Position numbers and translations under genes: made by a program. A stretch of 64,000 nucleotides of DNA from Clavibacter michiganensis. GTDB taxonomy: Bacteria > Actinomycetota > Actinomycetes > Actinomycetales > Microbacteriaceae. The first letter of the stretch is position 1, and each line of letters begins with the position of its first letter. The notes under the pieces are model-generated. The model did no database searches. It saw nothing but the letters and a program-made list of their open reading frames with translations, and had not been told where the DNA came from. The stretch spans positions 124,001 through 188,000 of the forward strand of contig NZ_MDJZ01000017.1 in assembly GCF_002151125.1 (NCBI RefSeq), given 5' to 3'. Below are positions 41,141-49,982 of this stretch, in pieces.

Positions 41141-42100
41141 ATGACGACGACGAGCCGCCCTGCGCGAAGAGCCTCCGCCGACCGTCCGCCCCGTCCCCGC
41201 CGGTCCCGCATGGCCCGCCGCGAGGCCGTCGCCGGCTACCTCTTCATCAGCCCGTGGATCATCGGGTTCCTCGTCTTCACGCTCGGCGCGATGGTCTACA
41301 GCCTCGTGGTGTCGTTCAGCGACTACAACCTCGCCACCGACGTGGCCACCCCGGTCGGCACCGAGAACTACGAGCGGCTGTTCACGGATCCGCGGGTCGC
41401 CCTGAGCCTCGGCAACACCCTCTTCTACGCGATCCTCGCCGTGCCGTTCGAGGTGTGCCTCGCGCTCCTGCTCGCGATCCTGCTCGCCCGCCTCGGCCGC
41501 GGCGCCGGCATCTTCCGCACCCTCTACTACCTGCCCAAGATGACCCCGACGGTCGCCACGGCGAGCGTCTTCCTGCTGCTGCTCAACGGCAACACGGGCG
41601 CGGTCAACCAGGGGCTGGAGGCGATCGGCATCGACGGCCCGCAGTGGCTCATCGACCCCGACTGGGTGAAGCCGTCCATCGTCCTCATGACGCTGTGGGG
41701 CGTGAGCGGCACCATGGTGATCTTCCTCGCGGCCCTCAAGGACGTGCCGCGCGAGCTGTACGAGGTGTCCTCGCTCGACGGCGCCGGACCCGTGCGGCAG
41801 TTCTTCGCCATCACCGTGCCCATGATCTCCGGCGCCATCTTCTTCAACGTCGTCGTGCTCACGATCGCCGCCCTGCAGGTGTTCGACCAGGCGTACCTGC
41901 TGTTCTGGCGCGACCAGACGAACGCGTCGCCCGACTCGTCGCTGTTCTACGGCGTCTACCTGTTCCAGCAGGCGTTCCGGTCGTTCGACTTCGGGTTCGC
42001 GGCCGCGATGGCGTGGCTGCTGTTCGTGATCGTGCTGATCATCACGCTCATCCAGGTGAAGCTGAGCAACCGGTTCGTCTACTACGAGGGGGACCGCTGA
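41141..42100 (+). CDS. Sugar ABC transporter permease 1 (CUT1, second system)
   Basis: A 319-residue MalF-type permease. After a basic N-terminus the first helix is AVAGYLFISPWIIGFLVFTLGAM; the EAA loop is YEVSSLDGAGPVRQFFAITVPMISG, with E-V-S replacing E-A-A. It is paired with the next gene and with the binding protein encoded convergently at 43569. TAGGGT about 50 bases upstream may be its -10. No ATPase gene is present nearby, so a shared one is expected. Confidence 0.9.
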   Translation: MTTTSRPARRASADRPPRPRRSRMARREAVAGYLFISPWIIGFLVFTLGAMVYSLVVSFSDYNLATDVATPVGTENYERLFTDPRVALSLGNTLFYAILAVPFEVCLALLLAILLARLGRGAGIFRTLYYLPKMTPTVATASVFLLLLNGNTGAVNQGLEAIGIDGPQWLIDPDWVKPSIVLMTLWGVSGTMVIFLAALKDVPRELYEVSSLDGAGPVRQFFAITVPMISGAIFFNVVVLTIAALQVFDQAYLLFWRDQTNASPDSSLFYGVYLFQQAFRSFDFGFAAAMAWLLFVIVLIITLIQVKLSNRFVYYEGDR

Positions 42101-43095
42101 TGGCCGTCACCGACCGCACGCCGGACGCCGCTCCGACGCCCGAGGCCGCACCCGCCGCCGCCACCGGGGATCCGCGCATCGCCGCCGCCCTCACCCCGCT
42201 CCCGTCGCGGGATCCGCTCCGCCGCCGCACCGACCCCGACCGCGGCCGCCGCGTGCGCTCCCGCATCGGCCGCGCCCTCATCACGGCGTTGCTCGTGGGC
42301 TTCGCGCTCCTGTTCCTCTACCCGTTCGCGTGGCTGCTCGCGGCGAGCCTCAAGCCGCGCGGCGAGGTGTTCGACAATGCGCTCTGGCCGCGCACGTTCA
42401 CGCCGCAGAACTACGTCGAGGTGTGGGAGCAGCTGCCGCTCCTCGGCTGGATGGGCAACAGCCTGGCGATCGCGCTCCTGTCCGCCGCGCTCGTGTCGAT
42501 CTCGAGCGCGCTCGTCGCGTTCGGCTTCGCGTACTTCCGGTTCCCGGGGCGGAGGATCCTGTTCGGCCTGGTGCTCGCGACGATGATGCTGCCGGGCGCC
42601 GTGACGATGGTGCCGCAGTTCCTCATCTGGAAGAACCTCGGGCTCATCGGCACGTGGATCCCGCTGTTCGGCATGAACCTCTTCGGCTCCGCCTTCTACA
42701 TCTTCCTGCAGCGCCAGTTCTTCCTCGGGCTGCCGCGGGAGCTGTTCGAGGCGGCCCGCCTCGATGGCGCCAGCTACTTCGGGATGTTCCGGCGGATCGC
42801 GCTGCCGCTGTCGATCCCGTCGTTCGTCATCATCTTCATCTTCGAGTTCCAGGCCAGCTGGAACAACCTGCAGGCGTCGCTCATCTACCTGAACGCCGGC
42901 AGCGTCGAGGGGTTCACCGTGCCGCTCGGCCTCTCCTACGCGATGACCGCGTTCAGCCCGACCAACGGCGGCCAGGGCGACTACCAGCTCGTGATGGTCG
43001 CGGCGCTCCTCGTGACCCTGCCGATGCTCGTGCTCTTCGCGTTCGGACAGCGCTACTTCGTGGAGGGCATCGCCACGCAGGGCCGCAAGGGCTGA
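42100..43095 (+). CDS. Sugar ABC transporter permease 2 (CUT1, second system)
   Basis: A 331-residue MalG-type permease. A 60-residue Pro/Ala/Arg-rich cytoplasmic N-terminus precedes the first helix (ALITALLVGFALLFLYPFAWLL). The EAA loop is FEAARLDGASYFGMFRRIALPLS. ATG 42100 shares its A with the upstream TGA, so the two permeases are tightly coupled. The gene runs toward the leftward gdx and binding-protein genes, an unusual split of a transporter set. Confidence 0.9.
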   Translation: MAVTDRTPDAAPTPEAAPAAATGDPRIAAALTPLPSRDPLRRRTDPDRGRRVRSRIGRALITALLVGFALLFLYPFAWLLAASLKPRGEVFDNALWPRTFTPQNYVEVWEQLPLLGWMGNSLAIALLSAALVSISSALVAFGFAYFRFPGRRILFGLVLATMMLPGAVTMVPQFLIWKNLGLIGTWIPLFGMNLFGSAFYIFLQRQFFLGLPRELFEAARLDGASYFGMFRRIALPLSIPSFVIIFIFEFQASWNNLQASLIYLNAGSVEGFTVPLGLSYAMTAFSPTNGGQGDYQLVMVAALLVTLPMLVLFAFGQRYFVEGIATQGRKG

Positions 43096-43118
43096 TCCGC
43101 GCGGCGGTGGCGGCGAGG

Positions 43119-43442
43119 TCAGCTCCCGGTGTCGACGACCTTGAGGCCCACCACGCAGCCGACGAGGCCGAGCAGCAGCAGCACCTTGACGACGCTCGCG
43201 GGCTCCTCCCCGGTGACGATCGCGTAGGTCACGGTGAGCGCGGCGCCGATGCCGACCCACACGGCGTACGCGGTGCCCGTGCTGATCTCGCGCATCGCGT
43301 AGGCGAGCCCGACCATGCTGAGCACGACGGCGACGCCGAAGACGATCGACGGCCCCAGCTTGGTGAACCCGGCGGACTTCCCGAGGGCGGTGGCCCAGAC
43401 GGCCTCGAGCACCCCGGACACGATGAGGACGATCCACGACAT
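43119..43442 (-). CDS. gdx: SMR-family guanidinium exporter (Gdx/SugE)
   Basis: A 107-residue four-helix small multidrug resistance protein (MSWIVLIVSGVLEAVWATALGKS at the N-terminus). The membrane-embedded Glu of VLEAVWA is the proton/substrate-coupling residue, and the SugE-like GKSAGFTKLGPS and YAVWVGIGAALTV follow. The guanidine-III riboswitch directly upstream identifies it as a guanidinium exporter rather than a broad drug pump. AAGGAG at 43448-43453 sets ATG 43442; the longer open frame to 43523 covers the riboswitch and is not translated. Confidence 0.9.
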   Translation of the reverse strand: MSWIVLIVSGVLEAVWATALGKSAGFTKLGPSIVFGVAVVLSMVGLAYAMREISTGTAYAVWVGIGAALTVTYAIVTGEEPASVVKVLLLLGLVGCVVGLKVVDTGS

Positions 43443-43454
43443 GACGACTCCTTG

Positions 43455-43497
43455 CGGCCAGTCTTGTCGCGTTCCGGGTACTGATCCCTCGTCCGGG
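43455..43497 (-). promoter_or_regulatory. Guanidine-III (ykkC-III) riboswitch
   Basis: On the minus strand the leader reads CCGGACGAGG, then GTACCCGG, then GACAAGAC, in the order and at about the spacing of the guanidine-III riboswitch consensus. The CAGT and ACTG segments beside these blocks can pair as the expected helix. The element ends two bases before the AAGGAG of gdx, so guanidinium binding would open the ribosome binding site. Similarity was judged from memory of the consensus. Confidence 0.85.
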
Positions 43498-43507
43498 AGC
43501 GCGGGAA

Positions 43508-43537
43508 GGCGCCCGGTCCCCACGGTAGCCGGGCGCC
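43508..43537 (-). terminator. Terminator of the binding-protein gene, upstream of the riboswitch
   Basis: GGCGCCCGG (43508-43516) pairs with CCGGGCGCC (43529-43537) across a 12-base loop, shortly after the binding-protein stop. The loop holds TACCGT on the minus strand, which could be the -10 for the gdx leader. Confidence 0.6.
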
Positions 43538-43568
43538 CTGATCACGCCATGTGCACGTCAGCGGCGGA

Positions 43569-44927
43569 TCAGCGGGCCGCCTGCTCGTAGGCCCGCATGG
43601 CCGCGGTCTGCGCGTCGCCGAGCGCCTGCTCCGGGGTCTTGTCGCCGAGGAGCGTCGAGGCGACCGCGTTCTGCAGCTCGCTCTGGATCTGCTGCCCGGC
43701 CGGCGACCCGCCGATCGAGCGGCCCTCCGCCACCACGTCGTAGTACGTCGCGATGGCCTGGTCGATGCCGTCGTCGCCGCTCGGCACGACGTGGGCGTCG
43801 CGGATGGCCTGGTCGGCGGCCGGGGACCCGGTGAACAGGCCGGTGTAGATGCCGCCGTTCTCGGCGACCGTCTCGGCGCGGACGTCGCCCGCGGCCTCCC
43901 ACGCCTCCTGGCCGGTGAGGTCGAGCATCCACGCGCAGGCGGCGTCCTTATTGGCGGCGCCCGCGGGGATCACGAACGCGGATCCTCCGGCGACCGCGAA
44001 CGGCTCGCCGTCCTGGTCGCGGAAGGGCACGGCCGAGATGTCGATGTCGTCGCGGTAGGGCGCGACCACGTTGAGGTACCACTGGGCGTCGATCTGCGCG
44101 CCGACCTGGTCCTTCACGAACTGGTTGCCGTCGCCGAAGGTGTCGAACGCGTCGCTGAAGCTCTTGCCCTTGGCGTAGCCGCCCTGCGCGTCGGACAGCT
44201 CCTTCAGGAACTCGAGGCCGGGCAGGTTGGCTTCGTCGTCGAGCGTGGGCTTCCCCTCGTCGTCGACGAGCTGGCCGCCGAAGCCGAGCATCCAGAGCGC
44301 GGCCTGGCTGGTGGGCACCGCGTCGAGGCCGAGCACGGAGGGGTCGCCCCCGGACTCCTGGTAGACCTTCCCGACCGCGTCGAGCAGCTCGTCGGGCTCC
44401 GAGGTGTCGAACTGCTCGCCCGAGACGCCGGCGGCGCCGAGCACGCGCTCGTTGAGGAGGATCGCCGGCGGTTGGAAGAACTGCGGCACGGCCCAGATCG
44501 CGTCGTCGTACCGGATGTCGTTCGTGACGGACTCGTAGAAGCGCTCCTCCGGATCCACGTCGTTCACGGAGTAGCACTCGTCGAGCGGGAGGATGAGGTC
44601 CTGCGCCGCGTAGGTCGCCACGAACTGGCGGTCCATCTGAACGACGTCCGGGGTCTGCCCGCTGGCCACGCGGGTGGTGAACTTCTGCGCGTCGAACGCG
44701 GTGGAGTCCAGGTCGACCTCCACGTCGGAGAGCGCGTCGGCCGCGTGCGCGAGGCGGGCCTCGCCCACGTCGTCCGCGCCGTCGAAGGCCCAGGCCTTCA
44801 GGGTGCCCGTGGCCTCCGTGGTGAAGGAGGCGTCGGCCGCGCCGGTGCCGCCGGTCCCGCATCCCGCGAGGAGCGTCGCCGTGGCGGCCGCCGCGATGAC
44901 GGCGAGCGTCCTGTGTGTCCTGGTCAT
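43569..44927 (-). CDS. Sugar ABC transporter substrate-binding lipoprotein (second system)
   Basis: A 452-residue family-1 extracellular binding protein. The signal peptide ends in lipobox LLAGC at about residues 19-23, and the mature protein shows TLKAWAFDGADDVG, SGQTPDVVQMDRQFVATYAAQDLILPL and a late CAWMLDLTGQEAWEAAG. It very probably serves the permeases at 41141-43095, which face it across the gdx gene. GGAGG eight bases upstream sets ATG 44927. Substrate unknown beyond carbohydrate. Confidence 0.88.
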   Translation of the reverse strand: MTRTHRTLAVIAAAATATLLAGCGTGGTGAADASFTTEATGTLKAWAFDGADDVGEARLAHAADALSDVEVDLDSTAFDAQKFTTRVASGQTPDVVQMDRQFVATYAAQDLILPLDECYSVNDVDPEERFYESVTNDIRYDDAIWAVPQFFQPPAILLNERVLGAAGVSGEQFDTSEPDELLDAVGKVYQESGGDPSVLGLDAVPTSQAALWMLGFGGQLVDDEGKPTLDDEANLPGLEFLKELSDAQGGYAKGKSFSDAFDTFGDGNQFVKDQVGAQIDAQWYLNVVAPYRDDIDISAVPFRDQDGEPFAVAGGSAFVIPAGAANKDAACAWMLDLTGQEAWEAAGDVRAETVAENGGIYTGLFTGSPAADQAIRDAHVVPSGDDGIDQAIATYYDVVAEGRSIGGSPAGQQIQSELQNAVASTLLGDKTPEQALGDAQTAAMRAYEQAAR

Positions 44928-45022
44928 GTGGATCCCTCCGAGCGCACCGGGCCTCGTCGCCCGCTCCTCGAACGTACGCCGCTTCTCCTGTCGCGATCCG
45001 GGCCGTTCGCGCACCGGCCGGG

Positions 45023-45928
45023 TCAGGAGAGGAGCAGCTCCACCATCGCGTCGCGCGCGCGGGCGCCCTCGGGGATGGGCATGAGCGGGTACACGTGCAG
45101 GAGGTTCGGCTCCACGTGGATCCGCACCGGGTGCCCGACCGCCGCCGCCTTCCGCTCGAAGGCGCGCGCGTCCGCGAAGAGGATGTCGTGCGTGCCGGAG
45201 AACACCGTCACGCGGCCGAGGCCCGCGAGGGATCCGTGGATCGGGCTGACCCGCGGATCCTCCACCGGCAGGTCGCCGCGCCACGACTCCACGGCCGCGC
45301 GCATGCCGTCGACCGCGAGCCACGGGTCGGTGGGCTGGATGCGGGCGATGAGCGGATCCGTGAACGACAGGTCGAGCGCGGGCGAGATGAGCACGACGTC
45401 GCGCGGCGCGGGCACGCCCCGGTCGCGGAGGACCATCGCGGTCGACAGCGCGATCTGCCCGCCGGCCGAGTCGCCCATCAGCGTGACGTTCCCCGCGCCG
45501 GCCTCGGCGACGAGCGCCTCCGCGAGGTCCGCCGTGCGCGCGACGACGTCGGCGGCCGTGGCCGACGGGACGAGCGGGTAGATCGGCACGGTGAAGGTCG
45601 TCCCCGAGCGGCGGGCGAGCCCTGCGACCAGCCACCAGTGGAACGGGCTGATCTCGTGGGTCCAGCCGCCGCCGTGCGCGTAGAGCGCGCGCCGCCCGGA
45701 GGCCGGACCTGCGGGCGCCACCTCGTAGACGTGCCAGCCGCCCTCGACCCGGGCCGTGACCCGCACCCCGCGGAGCAGCGGCGGCGGCGCGAACGCCCCC
45801 GGCCTCACCACGCGCCGCCGGGCGCCGCCCATCGTGCGCGCGGGCGACGCGAACTCCCGCTGGCCGCCCATCAGGGCGATCGCGGGCGGGGCGAGGCGGG
45901 ACAGCAGGCTGCGGCGGGTGCGCGTCAT
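45023..45928 (-). CDS. Alpha/beta hydrolase, HSL-type esterase
   Basis: A 301-residue hydrolase of the hormone-sensitive lipase family. The oxyanion loop is ALYAHGGGWTHEIS, the nucleophile elbow LMGDSAGGQIAL (Ser in GDSAGG), and the remaining triad lies in FSGTHDILF (Asp) and EPNLLHVYPL (His). The N-terminal basic and hydrophobic stretch may associate it with the membrane. It lies 22 bases downstream of glpX on the same strand and may be co-transcribed. Likely an acetyl- or short-chain esterase. Confidence 0.88.
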   Translation of the reverse strand: MTRTRRSLLSRLAPPAIALMGGQREFASPARTMGGARRRVVRPGAFAPPPLLRGVRVTARVEGGWHVYEVAPAGPASGRRALYAHGGGWTHEISPFHWWLVAGLARRSGTTFTVPIYPLVPSATAADVVARTADLAEALVAEAGAGNVTLMGDSAGGQIALSTAMVLRDRGVPAPRDVVLISPALDLSFTDPLIARIQPTDPWLAVDGMRAAVESWRGDLPVEDPRVSPIHGSLAGLGRVTVFSGTHDILFADARAFERKAAAVGHPVRIHVEPNLLHVYPLMPIPEGARARDAMVELLLS

Positions 45929-45950
45929 GAGGGGGTGTGCCCGGATCCGC

Positions 45951-46937
45951 TCAGCTGGCGGGGCTGTACCACTTGGAGACCAGGTGGTCGGCCTCCACGC
46001 GGCGGATGGTGCCGGAGTGCGAGCGGAGCACGATGCTCGAGGTGCGGATCATGCCGCGGTGGCGCGTGACGCCCGCGACGAGCGCGCCGTCGGTGACGCC
46101 GGTGGCCACGAAGTAGGCGTTGTCGCCGGTGACGAGGTCGTCCTGGTCGAGGATCCGGTCGAGGTCGTGGCCGGCGTCGATCGCGCGCTGCTTCTCGACG
46201 TCGTCCTTGGGGGCGAGGCGGGACAGGAGCACGCCGCCGAGCGCCTTGATCGCGCACGCCGTGATGATGCCCTCGGGGGTGCCGCCGATGCCGACGCACA
46301 TGTCGATGCGGCTGTCGGGGCGGGCCGCGTTGATGCCGCCGGCGACGTCGCCGTCGAGCAGGAGGCGGGTGGAGGCGCCGGCCGCGCGGATCTGCGCGAT
46401 GAGGTCGGCGTGCCGGGGCCGGTCGAGCACGGCGACCTGCATGTCCTCGACCGCGAGGCCCTTCGCGTCGGCCAGCGCGCGGATGTTGTCGCCGATGGGG
46501 CGGTCGAGGTCGACGACGCCGCGGCCCTCGGGGCCGGTGACGAGCTTGTCCATGTAGAAGACGGCCGACGGGTCGAACATGCTGCCGCGGTCGCTCACCG
46601 CGATGACGGAGAGGGCGTTCATGCGGCCGGCGGCGGTGAGGCTCGTGCCGTCGATGGGATCCACCGCGATGTCGCACGCGGGGCCGAAGCCGTTGCCGAC
46701 GTGCTCGCCGTTGAAGAGCATCGGCGCCTCGTCCTTCTCGCCCTCGCCGATGACGACGAGGCCGTCGAAGGCGACGGTGCCGAGGAACTTGCGCATCGCG
46801 TCGACCGCGGCGCCGTCGGCGGCGTTCTTGTCGCCCTTGCCGATGAAGGGGGCGGAGCGGATGGCCGCGGCCTCGGTGGCTCGGACGAGCTCCATCCCGA
46901 GGTTGCGATCCGGATTCGAGTAGTTCTCCTCGGTCAT
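45951..46937 (-). CDS. glpX: Class II fructose-1,6-bisphosphatase
   Basis: A 328-residue GlpX. Family landmarks are ATEAAAIRSAPFIGKGDKNAADGAAVDAM at the N-terminus, VIGEGEKDEAPMLFNGE (metal-binding Glu/Asp), VDPIDGTSLTA (the DPxDGT metal motif) and GIGGTPEGIITACAIKALGG. It catalyses the gluconeogenic step to fructose 6-phosphate, and is the sole FBPase type in many actinobacteria. The ATG at 46937 is followed by the conserved start of the family. Confidence 0.95.
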   Translation of the reverse strand: MTEENYSNPDRNLGMELVRATEAAAIRSAPFIGKGDKNAADGAAVDAMRKFLGTVAFDGLVVIGEGEKDEAPMLFNGEHVGNGFGPACDIAVDPIDGTSLTAAGRMNALSVIAVSDRGSMFDPSAVFYMDKLVTGPEGRGVVDLDRPIGDNIRALADAKGLAVEDMQVAVLDRPRHADLIAQIRAAGASTRLLLDGDVAGGINAARPDSRIDMCVGIGGTPEGIITACAIKALGGVLLSRLAPKDDVEKQRAIDAGHDLDRILDQDDLVTGDNAYFVATGVTDGALVAGVTRHRGMIRTSSIVLRSHSGTIRRVEADHLVSKWYSPAS

Positions 46938-46995
46938 GTGGGGTCCTCCCGTAGAGACGTGCGCGGGCGGCTCCGTCGACTCCGCAGGTTCGTCG

Positions 46996-48123
46996 TCACG
47001 ATCCTACGGCGGGGGTGCGGGCCTTCCAGCCGCCGCCCGCGATGTACCGGACCATGACGTTGAGGGTGGCGACGAAGGGCACCGCGAACAGGGCGCCCGC
47101 GACGCCGCCGACGTACGAGCCCGCCGCGACGGCGAGCACGACCGCGAGCGGATGCACGTGCACGGCCCCGCCCATCACGAGCGGCTGCAGCACGTGGGAC
47201 TCGAGCAGGTGCACGCCGATGACGGCGGCCAGCATGATGACCGCCTGCAGCGGCCCCACGAACACCAGCGCGATGACGACCGCGAACGCGCCCGACACGA
47301 TGGCGCCGACGACCGGGATGAAGGACGCGAGGAACACGAGGACCGCGATGGGGATCGCGAGCGGGAGGCCGAGGATCCACGCCGCGATGCCGATGCCGAC
47401 CGCGTTGCCGGCGGCCACGAAGATCTGCACGCGCGTGAACGCGGAGAGCGTGCCCCAGCCCGCGCGGCCGGCGCCGTCGATGGCGGGACGCGCGCGGCGC
47501 GGGAACACGGAGACGGCGAAGCGCCAGATGCCGCGGCCGTCGATGAGCACGATGACGATGGTGAAGAACGCGAGGAGGGCGCCCGTGACGAGGTGGCCGA
47601 CGCCGAGCCCCGCGTCGAGCGCGCCGGTGAGCAGGGCCTCGCGGCTGTTCTCGAGGGCCGTGCCGGCGGAGGCGAGCAGCGCGTCGTAGTCGGACGGCAC
47701 CACGTTGAACGGCGGCTGCGCGAGGAGGTCGCGGACGGACTCGAACCAGTCCATCGCCTCGCGCTGCAGGGTGGGGATGCCCGTGCGGATCTGCGTGACC
47801 AGCAGGAGCACGAGCCCCGAGATGACGACCGCGGTGCCGACGAGCGTCGCGGTGATGGCGAGCCACGCCGGCCACCGCCGCTTCCGCAGCGCGCCCACGA
47901 GCGGCTCCAGCAGCGCGCAGACGAGGAGGCCGACGAGGAACGGGATGACCACCTCCTTGACCGCGACGAGGATCCACACGGCGGCCGCCACGGCGAGGCC
48001 GATGACGAGCAGGCGCCACGACCACTCGGCCGCGAGCAGGACGCCGGGCGGGAGGGCGCGATCCCCGGGTGCGGGTGCGGGTGCACGGTCGGGTACGGCG
48101 GCGGGCTCGCGGCGGCTGGGCAT
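46996..48123 (-). CDS. AI-2E family transporter (UPF0118 permease)
   Basis: A 375-residue membrane protein with about eight helices (LLVIGLAVAAAVWILVAVKEVVIPFLVG first). It carries the C-terminal family signature LQAVIMLAAVIGVHLLESHVLQPLVMG. Members include exporters of the AI-2 signal and Na+/H+ antiporters; which applies is unknown. ATG 48123 is preferred over the long upstream extension, which runs into the tRNA. It follows the tRNA-Ser gene on the same strand, separated by a terminator. Confidence 0.85.
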   Translation of the reverse strand: MPSRREPAAVPDRAPAPAPGDRALPPGVLLAAEWSWRLLVIGLAVAAAVWILVAVKEVVIPFLVGLLVCALLEPLVGALRKRRWPAWLAITATLVGTAVVISGLVLLLVTQIRTGIPTLQREAMDWFESVRDLLAQPPFNVVPSDYDALLASAGTALENSREALLTGALDAGLGVGHLVTGALLAFFTIVIVLIDGRGIWRFAVSVFPRRARPAIDGAGRAGWGTLSAFTRVQIFVAAGNAVGIGIAAWILGLPLAIPIAVLVFLASFIPVVGAIVSGAFAVVIALVFVGPLQAVIMLAAVIGVHLLESHVLQPLVMGGAVHVHPLAVVLAVAAGSYVGGVAGALFAVPFVATLNVMVRYIAGGGWKARTPAVGS

Positions 48124-48280
48124 GGACGGGCTCCGATCACGTGGAGGTGGACGTCCCCGCCACGGGTCGCGGGTACGGCGCCCATCATGCACGCGGCCGA
48201 CGGATCGGCGCGGCAGTTCGAGGCGCACGTGAGCATGAGCCCCCTGGCTGGATGCGCGACGTGCACCGGCCGCGCACGAC

Positions 48281-48308
48281 GAAGGGCCCCGGTCTCCCGG
48301 GGCCCTTC
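48281..48308 (-). terminator. Terminator of the tRNA-Ser gene
   Basis: A 12-bp perfect GC stem (48281-48292 with 48297-48308) with loop TCTC lies about 45 bases past the 3' end of the tRNA. Confidence 0.75.
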
Positions 48309-48351
48309 GCGCGGATCCCGGCGGTGCGCGAGGCGCGGTGCCGGATCCTGC

Positions 48352-48441
48352 TGGCGGTGGCGGTGGGATTTGAACCCACGGTGGAGTCTCCCCCACACAC
48401 GCTTTCGAGGCGTGCTCCTTAGGCCGCTCGGACACGCCACC
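48352..48441 (-). tRNA. tRNA-Ser (anticodon CGA)
   Basis: Read on the minus strand, the 7-bp acceptor stem GGTGGCG (from 48441) pairs with CGCCACC ending at 48356; the anticodon loop is CTCGAAA, giving CGA, which reads UCG. A long variable arm and GTTCAAATC T-loop confirm the serine type. The discriminator is G and the CCA end is encoded (48354-48352). Confidence 0.95.
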
Positions 48442-48546
48442 GGGATCGAGTGTAGTACAGGGCCGGGCGGGACCCGCACGGGCGGCGGCGGGCGGATCGC
48501 GACGGCCGACGAGCAGTCGGGCATCAGCCCCGCCCGCCGCCGCGGA

Positions 48547-49128
48547 TCAGCGGGCGGTCGTCAGCTCGGGCACCGTCAGCGGCACCCCGACACGCGCCGG
48601 CGCCGTCGCGGGGCCGGCCGCGCGCGGGACGACCACGGGTGCCGCCGCGTCGACCACGCGGATCCCGCGCACCTCGACCGCGCCGGGCACCGGGACGACG
48701 ACCAGGTCGCCCGCGGCCACGTCCGCAGGCAGGCGCACGGCCGCGCCGCTGATCTCCGCGGGCCGGGCCGCGGCGGTCGACGCCCGGCCGATCAGCCGCG
48801 CCTCCCCCCACGCGCAGACGAGGCCGGCGATGTCCGCGTCGACGAGCATCGCGCGCGGGGTGTCGGCGGTCGCGGGAGCGACGGCGAGGATCCGCAGCAC
48901 GACCGCCGAGGCCGACGCCGTCCGCGACGCGCGGCCGCTGCTCCCCGGCTCGACGGCCGCCGCCGTGGTGGCGCACGGCGTGCCGCGCTCCGCGGCGAGC
49001 GCGACGAGCGACACGTCGCCGACGCGCAGGTCGGTCGTGGTGGCCGCGGTGCCGCTGGGCCAGAGGGCGGCGGCGAGCGGATCCGGGATGCTGCGGCGGA
49101 GCGACGGGAGGATCGCGGTGAGGGTCAT
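48547..49128 (-). CDS. Hypothetical protein, possible SAF-like domain
   Basis: A 193-residue Ala/Val-rich protein. The stretch RLPADVAAGDLVVVPVPG resembles the beta-clip/SAF fold found in CpaB/FlgA-like proteins, but no signal peptide or helix precedes it and the match is weak. Arginine and Thr-rich N-terminal residues suggest a cytosolic protein. Neighbours give no hint. Coding status rests on codon composition and an uninterrupted frame. Confidence 0.5.
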   Translation of the reverse strand: MTLTAILPSLRRSIPDPLAAALWPSGTAATTTDLRVGDVSLVALAAERGTPCATTAAAVEPGSSGRASRTASASAVVLRILAVAPATADTPRAMLVDADIAGLVCAWGEARLIGRASTAAARPAEISGAAVRLPADVAAGDLVVVPVPGAVEVRGIRVVDAAAPVVVPRAAGPATAPARVGVPLTVPELTTAR

Positions 49129-49302
49129 GGCAGCAGGTCTACCGCCGTGGACGGCGACGGCGGCCCGCCCTCACGGAAGCCGTGCGCCGGGGGCGGCGAC
49201 CCTCACGGGATCCGCACGCCCGAGCACGGGACGACGCGCGCGGCACGCCCCGCGAGAGGGCATGCTCGAGGGACCCCGTCCGCCGCATCCCGAAGGAGAC
49301 GC

Positions 49303-49944
49303 ATGCCCGAGAACCGCGACCCCGCCCTCCCCTGGCTCCTCTTCGACATCGGCGGGGTGCTCATCACCCGGCCCGACGACATCGGCGCGCTGAGCCGGGC
49401 GCTGGATCCCGCGGGCGTCACCGGCGAGGACGCCGAGGCGCGCGTCCGCGACGCCTTCGACGCTCACCGCGAGGCGTACGACCGCGGCGGGAGCGCCCGG
49501 GAGTTCTGGGACGCCGTCGCCCGGGACTCGGACGCCCCCGTCCCCACTGACGACGGGCTCGCCGAGCTCGTCGCGATCGAGCAGCGCCGCTGGGGATCGC
49601 CGGACGACGAGACGGTCGCCGCCCTGGATCGCGCCGTCGCCGCGGGCTACCGCCTCGCGATCCTCTCCAACGCCCCGCACGACCTCGCCGACGTGCTCGA
49701 GGACCCGGAGGGCTGGGGCGCGCGCTTCGACGTGGTGCTGGTCAGCGCGCGCATCGGGATGGCGAAGCCCGACGCCGACGTGTGGCCGCTGGCCGTGGAG
49801 CGCCTCGGCAGCCCGGCCGAGCGGATCCTGTTCGTCGACGACAAGCCCGCGAACGTCGACGCCGCCCGCGAGGCCGGCATCCACGCCCACGTCTGGGAGG
49901 GCCTGGAGACCCTCGACCGGATCCTCGACGGCACGCTCGCCTGA
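49303..49944 (+). CDS. HAD-superfamily hydrolase
   Basis: A 213-residue HAD phosphatase-like protein. Motif I is LLFDIGGVLI, so the second Asp of DxD is Gly, as in the YihX/epoxide-hydrolase-N-terminal subgroup; motif II is ILSNAP, motif III is the Lys of GMAKPDADVW and motif IV is FVDDKPANVDAA. The helical cap sits after motif I (type C1). It likely dephosphorylates a small sugar phosphate. AAGGAG at 49293-49298 sets ATG 49303. Confidence 0.85.
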   Translation: MPENRDPALPWLLFDIGGVLITRPDDIGALSRALDPAGVTGEDAEARVRDAFDAHREAYDRGGSAREFWDAVARDSDAPVPTDDGLAELVAIEQRRWGSPDDETVAALDRAVAAGYRLAILSNAPHDLADVLEDPEGWGARFDVVLVSARIGMAKPDADVWPLAVERLGSPAERILFVDDKPANVDAAREAGIHAHVWEGLETLDRILDGTLA

Positions 49945-49982
49945 CGCCCCGCTAGGCAGTCGGCCCGGATCCGCCCGAGCGG

